Shown: positions 1 to 11,572 of the stretch, one piece after another | Numbering within the stretch: the stretch's first letter is position 1 | How the letters are laid out: each line of letters begins with the position of its first letter | DNA from: Myrica gale | Lineage: Eukaryota > Streptophyta > Magnoliopsida > Fagales > Myricaceae | Direction of reading: 5' to 3' | Assembly: GCA_963930655.1 (NCBI GenBank) | Contig: OZ005619.1 | Span: 20,855,752 to 20,919,751 of the forward strand | DNA: 64,000 bases | The notes under the pieces: generated by a model | Databases searched by the model: none | What the model saw: only the letters and a program-made list of their open reading frames with translations | What the model was told of the DNA's origin: nothing | Position numbers and translations under genes: made by a program

Positions 1-239
1 TATTATAAACATAGCGCTACATGATCAAGTAATTTAATTTAAGCTTAAGCTTTAGGGAAGCTGATACCTCAATAGAAATCCGCATGGCTAATTTATAACA
101 TAGAAAACGTTGGTCTAACGAGAAAGTATTTGGATCAGCCAAATTTTAGCTTCTCTGAGCAACCACCTTGAGAAACCAAGTTCCTATCCTGTAGAAACAT
201 TACAAGTAACAAAAAACAGACGAATACAACGGTGCTTTC

Positions 240-593
240 TCATTTGTAATGGATCACGGGCTTGTTCAGATTCATATCCCAGAGCCCTCCTTCTTTCACA
301 TACTCGAGGTACCTAGAGAATTCTGGCTTGGCTGTAGTTTTCTTCTTATGACGAGAATCAAAAAGACTGAAGAGTGGGTGACTCTGGGTAACCCTTTTTG
401 CAGGCTTCACCTCATGATGAGAGTTCCTCGGAAAGGATAATTCTGATGAGAGTTTTATTGACGTACTGAATATTCGAGCTGGCAAGCTTGTAGCCCTCTT
501 TAGCTTCTCCTCCGAAGGAACATCAGCGGCCTGATCAGCGGATAATCTTTCGTATCTCCGACGGCTTCTCCGTGTACTGAAGGCTCTAAACAT
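240..593 (-). CDS. Small uncharacterised plant protein (117 aa)
   Basis: Single-exon reading frame of 117 codons, from an ATG at 593 to a TGA at 240. The protein is basic at its N-terminus (MFRAFSTRRSRRRYERL), has a Ser/Arg-rich middle, and ends with a conserved block PEFSRYLEYVKEGGLWD followed by PVIHYK. From memory this arrangement, an MFRA(L/M)STRR start and an EFSRYLEY...GG.WD...PVI(Y/H)YK end, belongs to a plant-specific family of about 110-130 residues with no assigned function. I see no signal peptide, membrane segment or catalytic motif. I chose this start because the MFRA..STRR beginning is itself part of the family pattern. The function is unknown; I am fairly sure the gene is real because both ends match the family. 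Confidence 0.8.
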   Translation of the reverse strand: MFRAFSTRRSRRRYERLSADQAADVPSEEKLKRATSLPARIFSTSIKLSSELSFPRNSHHEVKPAKRVTQSHPLFSLFDSRHKKKTTAKPEFSRYLEYVKEGGLWDMNLNKPVIHYK

Positions 594-1007
594 GGCGTAC
601 TGGGGAAATAATACCAGGAAATTTAAATAGCTTCCACTGGATAGACAGGGGAAGGAAAAGGGTAGCTAGGTCAAGGTGGCTGATTGTGGATGGGAAAATA
701 ATGGGGTTTTCATGCTGGCCGGCATTTAAAGTTTTGGATTCTGGTTGATTTTCGGGGTAACGCCAACTACCACAAAGAAATTTCGCCAACCAGAAAGGAT
801 TCGTGGGTCCAAATGTACGGCTGGGAATGCATTTAGGCCCATCCAACGGATAGAATCCTTTTACTGACCAAGAGTGCAACAAGTATTCTTTTTTTTTTTT
901 TTTCTAAAGTAACAAGTATTCAGACCTAACTCATGCGTTAAATCTACCAAATATATATATTTATATACCAGAGGGATGACCATTTCCTTCATCTCTCATC
1001 ATCTTGA
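594..1007. other. Spacer upstream of the small plant gene
   Basis: This should hold the promoter of the minus-strand gene ending at 593. A 98-codon frame on the minus strand (586-882) overlaps it but resembles nothing I know. There is a T-rich run near 888-903 and a short AT repeat near 950-966. I see no other feature. Confidence 0.4.
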
Positions 1008-1060
1008 ACATTTCGAGAGCTTCAACTTCTCATGCTTGTTAAAGAAACTACATATTATTT

Positions 1061-3206
1061 AGGGTTAATGTCCTTTTTAGTCCCTAGGTTTTGGGGCGGT
1101 GTTCTTTTTAATCCCTAGGTTTTATTTTTGTTCAAAACAGTCCTTACGTTATTTACGTTCATCGGCGGAGGGAGGGGGGGCGAACCGGGGCCATTGCCCC
1201 GGTTGGCTCCCCCCAAAAATTTGTTTTACATGTATTTTTTTATTTTATTTTATTTTTTATTAGGTTTGCCCCCCTTGGCCAAATAAAAATTATGTTTGCC
1301 CCCTTGCCTGCCTAGATGAATCAGCCCTCCCCCTTAAAACCCAAGCAGCCCAATACCTCAAAATCAAATTAAAAGAATAAGCAGAGAGATATTTATTTAT
1401 GTCAAAATTTGAAATCCTATATTAACTTGTCGACGTTGTCGTGAATTTTGCGACGAATATTTCATATACTTCTCCTGATTCCTGATAATCGTTGTGTGTT
1501 GTAATAATTAAAATAAATGTTTTCACTATTCTAGTACTGTTTTTTTTTTGTTCTTTTGTCTTTTATGTTGGACTTGGTTGAGAATTTGGATATCGCAAAT
1601 ACTGAGAAAGGGGGTGGTGTGCCCTTATTGGATAAGTGATAATTCAATTATTCAAGTGTGTTACGTGTCCATCTTTACTTACTAGAAAATCATTGGTTAT
1701 ATCATTTTATTGTCACTATCATCATCTAATTTTATATGTCTGACTTCTCAACAATTTATGAAAATCCAAAGTTGAAGTAAGACTCATTTTCATCTATCTT
1801 TTGTTTGTTTAGGTCTGCTTTTTCATAGCCCATGAGATTAACTTGTTTTTAATTGTCTTTCTCTAAAGGTGGAACTTCTTTTCCATTGTAATTTGTGACG
1901 TTTGGATCAAGTTATAAATCTATTTCTTCAAAATTTTAGTCATTAATTTAGCCAGGTAATGAGCACTTTGAACTACGATTTTTCTGTTTTGTCATTTTGT
2001 AAGGGGAGTAGAATAGTTATTTGGATGTTAAGATTGAACTTTTTGTCCAATTTTTTTTTTCTATTATCATTTACCAAGTATGTATTTTCTCCTTTCAATT
2101 TCGGGTTATTTTATTGTTGATAGAGATTCCACTCTTGAGAAGCCCGTGTTCAATAGTACTGTCACACTAAAAAAACTATAGCAAGGGTGAGAAGTATTTT
2201 TATGCCATTGGAACCTGGATTCTTTTTGAACTTTGGATAATTTGGCTTCTTTTTCCAATATGCTTCGATTTGCTATTGTTTCTTTCAAGAATAATAGAAA
2301 TACAGTAATTGTTTATTTTTCTCATTTATGTGTTATGTTTTCTTTTTACAGATCCCAACAAATTCAGCAGGACTTATTGAGCATAGGGCACATCCTTTCT
2401 GGCAACAAAAATAAGTACTTCATTCATAGAAGTAAAAAGTTATATTGCTGAAAATACTTTATTTCATTTATGTGTTTTGTTTTACAAAGAATATATATAT
2501 ATATATAAATACTTTTGTTTGTGTGATTAGTTGATGCTCTATTGGTGTCTTGAACAACAAGAATTTAATCTTTAATTTCACCTCTCAGTATCAGCAAATA
2601 GTACGGTACGTGTATTTCAATATTTTTAGTGTTTTTAGTCCTTAATTTTTTTTATTTATACTCTTAAGACATTTTTTTGCATTAAGTAGTAAAAATTTTT
2701 TTTTGTCATTTTTCTTTAAAAGTTTGCCCCCCGTTAGTTGGGTTTCTGGCTCCGCCACTGTTTACGTTTGTCTTTTTAGTCCTTCCGTCCAATTCCGTCA
2801 CTCCCGAGCCCAGTCAGCTAACGGTGTGACACGTCACACCCAATAAAATATTGCCACGTGTACCAATTTTTTTTAAAATAATAAAAATGTCCACATGGGC
2901 AAAACGTAAAAAAAAAATCTGGGCTCCCCGTTCGGTGGTGGCCACGGGGTACCTCTCCCGTGTTTTTTTTTTTTTGCCCATGTGGACATTTTTATTATTT
3001 TTTAAAAAGTTGGTACACGTGGCAATATTCTATTGGGTGTGACGTGTCACACCGTTAGCTGACTGGGCTCGAGAGTGACGGAATTGGACGGAAGGACTAA
3101 AAAGACAAACGTAAATAACCTAGGGACTGTTTTGAACAAAAATAAAACCTAAGGATTAAAAAGAACACCGCCCCAAAACCTAGGGACTAAAAAGGACATT
3201 AACCCT
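1061..3206. mobile_element. Foldback (long inverted repeat) DNA element, AGGG-ended, occupied by a second transposon
   Basis: The left end starts AGGGTTAATGTCCTTTTTAG and the right end is its reverse complement. The inverted arms run inward for more than 200 bp, through a block carrying CCTTCCGTCCAATTCCGTCA, CAGTCAGCTAACGGTGTGAC and a CCACGTGTACCAA stretch. A short unpaired GC-rich spacer lies near 2920-2960. A perfect 7-bp target duplication, ATTATTT, is at 1054-1060 and 3207-3213. Without the nested hAT element and its duplication the foldback is about 537 bp. No transposase frame is present, so it is non-autonomous. Its relative at 60957-61745 has the same ends and also a 7-bp duplication. 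The superfamily is uncertain; Mutator-like elements usually make 9-bp duplications. Confidence 0.85.
1160..2760. mobile_element. Non-autonomous hAT-like transposon nested inside the foldback element
   Basis: The 1601-bp insert begins CATCGGCGGAGGGAGG and ends in the reverse complement of CAGTGGCGGAGCCAGAAAC, a short imperfect terminal inverted repeat of the CAGTGGCGGA type common in plant hAT elements. An 8-bp duplication TTTACGTT flanks it (1152-1159 and 2761-2768), the size hAT transposases make. Removing the insert and one duplication restores the left arm so that it pairs with the right arm near 3100-3130. The interior is AT-rich with no transposase-like frame. This is a younger insertion into an older element. 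Confidence 0.85.
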
Positions 3207-3543
3207 ATTATTTATTACAATGCCCACCAACCAACGACCGAGCTTTATAATGTTCCAACATTTGGCATGCATGTCTGAACACTTCGAGAGCTTCAACTTC
3301 TGATCATGCTTGTCAAAGAAACTACATATTATTTATTACAATGCCCACCAACCAACGACCGAGCTTTATATAGTGTTCCAACATTTGGCATGCATGTCTG
3401 ACATAATAGCACGCAAGCGTATCTGCTTCCAACGAACAAAATTCACTTTTAAGAGCAAGCTGCAGGAGCAGCAGTGAGCGCAACAACATTGGGTTTTATT
3501 GTACACAAAATCAACAATGCCTCGTCATCTTTTTGTTCGTCTT

Positions 3544-3861
3544 CTCAACGTCAAAAGCTAGCTCAAGAAATAATATTTTCTCTCATACTTATAAACTAAT
3601 CACCAGTAACTTCCACAACCGATGTGGGACTAACCCTAACAATCTCTCCCTCACACATCGGGTCTTGGGTTGGGAAGAGACAACTCGTTTTTTTCATGGA
3701 TTGTTGGGTCCGAGACTTGTTAGTAAACCTAGACTCCGATACTATTAGGTGGTATTGGACCTTCTCAATCCCAAAAACTAGCTCAATAAGTGAGATTTTT
3801 TTCACACTTATAAACTGACTATCAGCCCCTTCCATAATCGACGTGGGACTAACCCTAACAC
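3544..3861. repeat. Two diverged direct repeats of about 98 bp
   Basis: Repeat units at 3544-3641 and 3764-3861 share CTCAA..(T)C(C)AAAA(G/A)CTAGCTCAA, ACTTATAAACT and GATGTGGGACTAACCCTAACA (GACGTGGGACT in the second). They differ at perhaps one base in five. The roughly 120 bp between them includes CACATCGGGTCTTGGGTTGG. This looks like a piece of an old dispersed repeat, but I cannot assign a family. Confidence 0.55.
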
Positions 3862-3960
3862 TTTATCCGGAACACTCCCAGAAATTTACCTATAATTCTA
3901 ATTGTTTTGCTCCAAAGCAAAGGGGGTAATTTGTCCTATTCAGATATCTTGAATTGTGTA

Positions 3961-4504
3961 TCACATCACCCTCGCTACAATCCACTTTGGAGAACACTTC
4001 AATAGCTTCTTCTGTAGACTATACGCCCGATGGTCGAGTAAAACTAACCCACGAACCTGCTTACCCTGACGAAAGGCCCTAAAAAAGGCACAAGCTTTAA
4101 GCACGGAACACACTGAACCCCAATCCCTTCCTCCTTGGCAAGACCGTGCGGTCCGTGCCGTAAAGATATCGAACTTACAACATTTGAAATCACCCAAATA
4201 TCCATATCCAGAGTACAGACCCATGGGCATGAGGGCAGTTTTGTTCACAGCTCCAGAGTCCGTGACCGTACCCGTTTTGATCATCTGTGCATGTACCTAC
4301 TTGCAGCATTCGAGGACCCAACAACGCTGAGCACGCGTCCAACATCAGCGTGAAAGCTTCAACGTTGAGGTCGGAGCGCGTGCAGTGCAGGTCGCGGAAA
4401 AAAGCCCTGCTCGGCGTGAACGTTGCCCTACTGGACATCCGAGGCAAGAAGGGAGTTAAGGGAGTCGAGTTTGTAGCCTTGTAGGGATCTACCAGAACCG
4501 GCAA
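3961..4504 (-). pseudogene. Decayed PPR gene fragment (At5g66500-like)
   Basis: Conceptual translation of the minus strand in shifting frames gives pieces typical of a P-L-S pentatricopeptide protein: DLHCTRSDLNVEAFTLMLDA with CSALLG, then HAQMIKTGTVTDSGAVNKTA, then YGYLGD, HGLAKE, CSVLKACAFFRAFRQGKQV and GLVVL-like text. In order, these resemble the first few repeats of the Arabidopsis PPR protein At5g66500 (recalled, not searched). The pieces lie in different frames separated by stops, and the rest of the gene is absent. The fragment is about 0.5 kb of what would be a gene of about 1.6 kb. I am fairly confident it is a PPR relic, less so of the exact subfamily. Confidence 0.7.
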
Positions 4505-5310
4505 TTAGTCTATTGCTTGTAGCCGGGCCAGCAGATTGTCACAGCGTTTGGGATCGACGACTATCTTATGCTGCCGTTTATTACAAGGCTAATATAGAGA
4601 TGATCAGCTACTTAGCCACCAAATATTCTCTTGCAATATATCTTCCAGACGCTGAGACTAGGCCAAGCGAACAATCAATTGGTCTCTCTATCTAGTCAAA
4701 TCTCGAATAAGAGCGTACATTATCAATTGACATAATTTCAGGTCAAGAGGATTAATTGTAATTTTCATAGGATATAAGGATGAAACCAGATTTTCCATTC
4801 TCTTCTGTTTAATTTTTTGTTATCCCCAAATATTGAGTTATTGTAAGCATCTCATTCTCAAGCATATTTTTATCGTCTCAGCTATTAATTGCGAGCTGGG
4901 TCAAGTGGAATTGATAGACTGTCTTTGGAAGTATTTCCATCGTCTACCGCCTTTGAATGGTTCCTGCACAGCGTTTTTTATAGGCATTGGTGGAAATAAA
5001 ACGAATATTTCATTCCCAAGTCAAAAGAAAAACCTCCGGGTGAGAAAGCAGAGGGGGCAAAGCAAAATTTACAGTCCCTTCTGCAATTATCTTGCTATCG
5101 ATAAGATACTCCACTAACCATTGAAGTGTCCAATTTTGACGGTTCATTAGCATTTGCTGCCTGCCTATATACTTTGACCTTATGCTTACATTCAGATACT
5201 ACATATGTAACGACAATTATCTGATGGACATACAGATATACACTTGCAGTATAAAATTACAAAATGTGCAGCGATGTACGTGTATTCATCAAAAAAGTCC
5301 GGAACCTGGG
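4505..5310. other. Spacer and probable 3' flank of the auxilin-like gene
   Basis: AT-rich sequence with short unrecognised frames (for example 4833-5117, +). The part nearest 5311 should contain the 3' untranslated region of the minus-strand auxilin-like gene. No further feature recognised. Confidence 0.35.
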
Positions 5311-8300
5311 CTAACGCTCTTCTGAATTGAATCTGTTCCAAGCTTCCTAGAGATCAAAAAGACAAAAGGAAACATAAGCGGTAGAAAGAAACTGGGTATC
5401 AATCAAGGCTCACATTTTTATCGCACGACAATGTTTTTCAATGAACACAGGAAAAACTACTTAGAAAGCAACAAATAAATAAGCAAAGAGAGACAAGGGC
5501 AGGGCAAGTGCAACGAAATGCTCGGCTTTTAATCATGCAAACTCCGTCCTTGGCCCAAAGACCTGCTTACCTTATAATAAAAGGAAGCGAGGATTGGAAG
5601 TCTCAATTAAGAGTTGTTGACACACCACAGGGCATGTAAAATGTGGTAGGATAAGAATGAATCGCGTCATTTCTCAAGCACAATAGGATTCGAGGCATAA
5701 GAATAACTTGGAACTCATGAAGAAACGGCATGTCCAGAACGCACCTTTAGAAGATCAAAGACCTTTTCACATATGTACTTCTGCTGAATACTTGCACCCC
5801 GCTGTTGTAATTTGTCAGGATGAATACAGAGAGTGGCTTTTCTGTAAGCTTTCTTTACACCAGCAGCAGTTATGACTTCTGTCAGAGGGAGTGGCTGCCA
5901 ACCACTGTCAGGCCCAAGGATCTGCCAAATGAAGGGCAATTAATTACAGTAATCACCACTAAAGTTAGAGTTTTGCAAAATAGGAGAGAGACATTTCAGT
6001 CTTTTGTTATTCATATGTTGCACAATGCAAGCATGAGATATGCAATGATAAAGATTTTGCAGCCAACATCAGATTTTTAATACTACAAAGTCCCTTAAGA
6101 ACTTCCATGGAAGAGTAATCCTACATACATCTACAAAAAAGTTACCAAGTTACCCTGGAAAGGTTCGCATTCAAATACTACATTAGCCATTCACAGGAAG
6201 GCAATTAACAGAAACTAGTTCTTTTTTTTCTAAATGACAGAAACTAGTTCACTGTACAGATAATCAGCAGTAATCACATCCCAATACTCTGAGGCTCAAG
6301 ATAGTGGACGGGCACATGCAATCCCGAAAACAGGAACCATATTTACAGAGACTCCTTTCCTAAACAACATTTTTCTCATCACAGGTCACAGTGATAAGCT
6401 CTTCAATGGTACCACATGCTGTGCATACTATAGCACCACACTTATCCCCCGATTTTGGCGCAAAAATAACACATACATATTGCAATGTTGAAAGCAATGC
6501 ACGCAGATTCCCCTCTTTCCCGCTCGACCACCTCCTGATATCAGCATCTAAAGTTTCTGCTAATCTCTGCAACCAATATAAGATCAAAAAACTATTAATC
6601 AAAAGTACTGAGTTTGAGATTCTCAAGTTTTCTTCGAGGTTTAAAATGATTACATTTCTCTCGGCTTGCTCTCTCTGAGCAAGGAGATCACGCATATTTT
6701 TCTCTGCAAGAGCTTTAGCCTGGAACAACACCAGAAAATTTGGATTACGTTTGTTATATACTTTATAACAATTCCCGTTAGGCAAAAGGATGAAAATCTT
6801 ACCGCACGCTCAGTAGTACGCTGATGCCTTTCTAATCTAGCTTTACACCTCTGAGGTGATTCACTTTCAACACCTTCAAATCTCTCAGTGTGATAGGGAG
6901 CTTTGTTCAAAGGAACAACAGATTAGAAGCAACTAAGCAGAAGACAATGTAAAATTGAAAGAAAATGAACAGAAGTTAGAGAAAACATTTCATAGCCAAC
7001 AGAGATGCAGGCATTCCCACGACCACATACCTCCATAAACTGAGGATGAGCTCTGTTTCATTTCATTACTTCTGAAGGAAGCCGAAGATCTATCAGAAAC
7101 AGGTATTTCTACTCGTTCTCTTATCCCAAAACCAGCCTTCTCAGCCATTGCTTTTCCCACAGCACGTTCTCGAGCCTCTATAGTTGCTCTCTCTACTGCA
7201 GCACGTTCTGCTCTGAGCCTCGTTTCCATAGTAGGCTTCTCAGGAAACGTTTTCTCCCGAGCCTCAGCACATGCCCTCTCTAGTCTTTCACGAGCCTCTG
7301 CCATTGCTCTCTCCACAGCAGCCCTTTCTGCCTTCTCACGGGCTTCAGTGTTTGCCCTTTCACGAGCCTCAAGTGTTGATCTGTCAACAGCCATTCTATC
7401 CTTCTCTCTTTCCCTCTCCCTCTCCCTCTCTTCCTCCAACTTTCTAAGGCGATCCATTTCCAGATCTCTTTCTCTCTTCACCCTTTCTGTTTCTTTATCT
7501 TCTGATGTTAAGGTCTCATTGAGATTCTTCTCTTTCCTTTCTGTAGTCTGTCTCCCATTAACATGTGGAGCTGTTTTCTGGATGTTCCCTTCCACGTCAA
7601 ATAGTGTGGGCTGAGGGGCTGATATTTTTTTTCCATTTTCCACCCCATCCTTCGTCGCATGAGGAGCAATGAATTTGTCCTTGCTTTCTTCCTGGTTTAG
7701 AATAGCCTGTGCCTGCTGTATATTATGTCCTCTCTCTCTCCGGTCATGAGCAAATTTGCTTTCTTGATTTATATCAGAGTCCAGTCGGGAAAGGCTCCTA
7801 GTTTTATATATCTCTGTTTGTCCAACACCAAAGCCAGGTTCACCAGTCTTCTTCACACTGCCATCTAAAGGAACTGACGTTGTAGTATCTTCCATTCTAA
7901 ATTCATTCTTTTCAAGACTCAAGTCTCCTTGAGCAATGTGAGAAGTTTTGAAGTTTTCACCAACTAGTACATTTACAGTTTCAATTGCTTCTACGCTGCC
8001 TTCTCTATCTTTGGGCTCAGACACCCTTTTTCCAGTTTCTTCACGAGCAAGGACCTCGTGAGTTTTGTCCAGCTTCCAGGCACCATCGGATATCCCAAGA
8101 TCCTCCCCCTCCATGTGCAAGGTCTTCCCATTTTTATCCCTCTCGAATTGCTCATGCACTCTGTTTAGTCCCTTCAGTTCTTCCACCCCACTAGCATCTT
8201 TGAGCCACTTCTTAGACTCTTCCCAAACGGCAGCCTCTTTTGATGTCTTCTCAATGTCTTCTGTCTTAAATTCTTCTTTGGATCTCCTGTCAGTGTCTCT

Positions 8301-11300
8301 TCTATCCTGAGCCCGTTTCAGATTTTCACTGTCATCTTCTTGATCAGAAGCACCATATGGACTCTTCTCCTCTGCTTTAGCACACGCATCTTTGAGTCTC
8401 TCTTCTTTTTCCTTTCTTGCACAAGCCTCTTGCTGTTTCTTCTCATTTTCTTCCCACTGCACAGCCTCTTCAAGCCTCTTCTCATTTTCTTCTTCTTTGG
8501 GAAATTCTGTTTGTCTGTCATCATCCACTTCCTGCTCAAGACCCTGCTTTAGTGTCTTCTCATATTCCTCCCACTCAGGAACCTTCTGAAGTGGCTTCTT
8601 ATTCTCTTGTTGCTCAAGAGCCTCATTTTTTTTACTTTCTTCTTGTTGTGTTTCGCAATCCTTTTTGTGTTTTCTCCCTTTTTCATCCTGTTGATTAACC
8701 TCCTGCTTTAATCTCATTTCTTTTTCTTTATGCTCAAGAGCTTCCTTTAGTGTTTTCTCATCTTCCGCTAGTTCAACACCCTCTTTGAGCCCTCTCTCAT
8801 TTCCTTCCCACTCAAAAGCCTCTTTTTTTGTCTGTTCATTGTGTTCCAATCCGCCCAACTCCCCAAGTCTTTCCTCACTTTCGATTTGTTTATTAGCCTC
8901 TTGCAGTTTCTGTTCATTCTCCCTGTGCTTCGGGGCCGACTCAGCTTCTAATTTATATCCTTTCTTCTGGACCTCAACTACTTTGCTGTTGTCTGATAAA
9001 TCAGCTCCAACTGATTTCTTTTCAACTTCAAAAGGCTTCTGGCCTGCTCTAACTTTCTTCCCCTTCTCTACCTTCTCAGAGACCTCCTGAGCCACATTTA
9101 CGTTCATCTTATGCTCTTTTGGCAATTGTACCTCTTTAGCTGCTTTTGATCTCTCATTATTTTCCAGCCCTTCGTAAGCCCCATTTGCTATTTTAGATTT
9201 CTTTTCATACTCCACCTCAGGATTCCCTCTAGCTGATTTCTCTTTCTTATTATATTCTCCTTGCTGCTCAATTACTCCCAAGGCTGTATTTTTCTCCTGC
9301 CCTTGCTCATGAATTTTTTCACCATGCGCTGAAATCTGTACATGGTTTGTCTGCTCAAGAGCCTTTCCAGACTTATCTGTTCTCACCAATTCAAAAAATT
9401 GTGATGCTTCTTTCCATTCACTACCTCCTATTTTATCAGACCCCAAAGATGATGAGTATTCCTCTCCGTGCTTTCTCTCAGCTGAACTTTTTGCCACTTT
9501 AAGAAGTTTCTCTACTGGAATAGAATCTGGAACTTCCTGGGCTATCTTTGTAACCTTTTGTGCTTCCTCTCTAACAGAAAATTCCATACCATTCCCTTCA
9601 CTAACACAAGTGCCTTGCACACTACCATCCCTCAAACTAATGCATTCATCAACAATCTTACTCACGTTCTCTTCCTTGCATACTATATGATTCTTTGAAC
9701 CCATTTTTGCACTGCCTTGAAAGGCCTCCTTCTTCCTATCCATGAACTCTTTCGCACTTTTCAGTTTTGCTTGAGCCTTCTTCATTGCTTCCTTCATAGC
9801 AGCAGCAGATGCCGCAGCAGATGAACTCGCATCAACCTCTACATCAAGAAAAGGTGGAGAACTATCGCCAGAAGAACCTTCAGAAGCAACAGATTTACCA
9901 TTTGAAGCCAATCTACTGGAGCCTTCCTTCTTGGCGTCTGATGCAGGTGGCGGTCTAGTGGGTGGCGGCAATTGAGAAGGCTGAGTCCTAAGGCTGATAT
10001 CAGACACCGTTAAAAACATCTCATTAGAAAGGGAATCACTTCTTGTATATGCTTTATCATGCTTATGATCATTTCCAAATGCCTGCCAGCCAACATCACC
10101 ATTAGGAGGGTGTGACACGGTTTTCTTCACATGCTTTCCCTTCATCATTCCCCCACTAAATTCCATAGTGAGACTGTCATTGTTGGTCACCTGCAAGGAC
10201 GGCTTCCCATCTTCTTTCTTTTGTATGGGAGCACTTTCATTTAATACACAAGTGAATCCAGGGACAGCATGAAGCTCACTTATGTGTGTTGCCCCAGTGG
10301 AGATATCTTTGTTGCTTGTCTTACTGGATTTATGATATGAGAAGTTGAACTCCATATTAGTATCAAATGACTCATAACAATCACCATTTGAGCCATGGTC
10401 CATTTCAGAATGATCCAAGTCTTCTGTGGGAGATACACTTCCTGCCGGAGTCCTATGAGTGAGGAAACAAGACAAATTATGGCAGCATTAAATCCTACCC
10501 CCGCTTGACTGAAGAACTAGATAAATGAGAAGCAAGTTAACAAAAAACAAAAAAAAAAACAGCCTACACTGAGCTGTACCAAGTTCTAATAAAAGGATCT
10601 CATTGATGTCGTGAATTCTTCTCCAGAACCACGCACAAAAGCGTTTGAAGCCATGTAGTAGATAACAAAATCCAGATCACTTTACCAGCTCAGCTCTCAC
10701 AGCACTCTAAATTTCACTTCAAGTTGAACAACAGTACACTCAAGCCAACCAATACCCCCAACTTTAGCCAAAATACCCAAGATTGCCTCCAGAACAGTTG
10801 ATCCCCCAAGCCCCCAACACTACTTTACCCATAGTCGCTCACATTATCGGCCATCGTTTCATAAAGAGGAAACCCAAAATCTCTCCCAAATGAGAAGTTC
10901 ATAAAAACAACCAGATCATCACCACTTCATAATCTACCAGACTAATCCACTTTCTATTAAAACCACAAACCTAACACACGAAATACGTCACCTAACACTA
11001 AAAGAAATACTGGAAGGTTCCGTAATGTATATAAAACCACATTAACCGTTATACAGAAAAATAACTAAAACAAGAAAAGACCAAGAAATTTTTTCACATT
11101 ATTTCACGCATTCCATTTTTAGTTTACTAAACAAAAGCGCCATAAGCTGAGAACTTAGAACATGATATACATACCAAGCTTCTTCGTCAGAGGAATCGCG
11201 GTCCCCACCCTTAGACTGGTCAAACAACAACTCCTCGTACGACACCGCGCAATCTAGGCCGTGGAAACCCCCGAAGACCTCGGCGTAGTCGAGGCTGGAG

Positions 11301-11572
11301 CTCCGGACATCGAAGAAGACCTCGGACTCGTCGACCGCTGGAAGTTCCAGCACGGGAATGGACGAGGCGCGTGACGCGTGGAAGCTCTCGAAAATCTCGC
11401 TGTAGTCCTCGGCGCGAGGCGAGAGGGAAGAGACCCCAAACTTCGGCGGTCCGCCGTAAACGTCGTCGAACAAGGACTTGGCTCCGAAGCCGCCATTGCT
11501 ACCGGCCTTCTTGGCAAGTGTGCCGGCGGCTGGGCCCCTGTTTGGTTGCTGAGAATGCGACATCTTCTCCAT
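5311..11572 (-). CDS. AUL1: Auxilin-like J-domain protein (clathrin uncoating)
   Basis: Seven coding exons read on the minus strand: 11572-11175, 10452-7031, 6900-6803, 6719-6654, 6566-6477, 5921-5745 and 5346-5311. The total is 4287 nt, or 1428 aa, with all phases agreeing. Auxilins recruit Hsc70 through a C-terminal J domain to strip clathrin from vesicles. Here the J domain (about residues 1359-1428) carries the HPD triplet at 1392-1394 and ends [12 protein letters not shown] conserved segment [11 protein letters not shown] begins near residue 1289. The N-terminal exon has the [14 protein letters not shown] and acidic Tyr-containing motifs typical of plant auxilin-like proteins. The 3.4-kb second exon encodes a long, highly charged region with EENEK/WEE repeats and an Arg/Glu-rich coiled coil ([14 protein letters not shown]). 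Length and layout resemble Arabidopsis At1g75310. No frame break seen. Confidence 0.93.

Larger units (their letters stand above)
1008..3402. repeat. Tandem duplication of about 125 bp, one copy split by a transposon
   Basis: Copy 1 is 1008-1060 joined to 3207-3278; copy 2 is 3279-3402. Both read ACA(T/C)TTCGAGAGCTTCAA, then AAAGAAACTACATATTATTT, then ATTACAATGCCCACCAACCA and on to GGCATGCATGTCTGA, with only a few differences. Copy 1 is interrupted at ATTATTT by the foldback element 1061-3206, while copy 2 is intact. Copy 2 is therefore an unoccupied version of the insertion site, lying right beside the occupied one. Confidence 0.85.

Noticed and set aside
586-882. 98-codon minus-strand frame upstream of the small plant gene
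   Set aside because: Overlaps the start region of the better-supported gene and shows no recognisable family pattern.
7348-9090. Several plus-strand frames rich in Ser, Leu and Phe
   Set aside because: They are antisense shadows of the Glu/Lys/Arg-rich auxilin-like exon.
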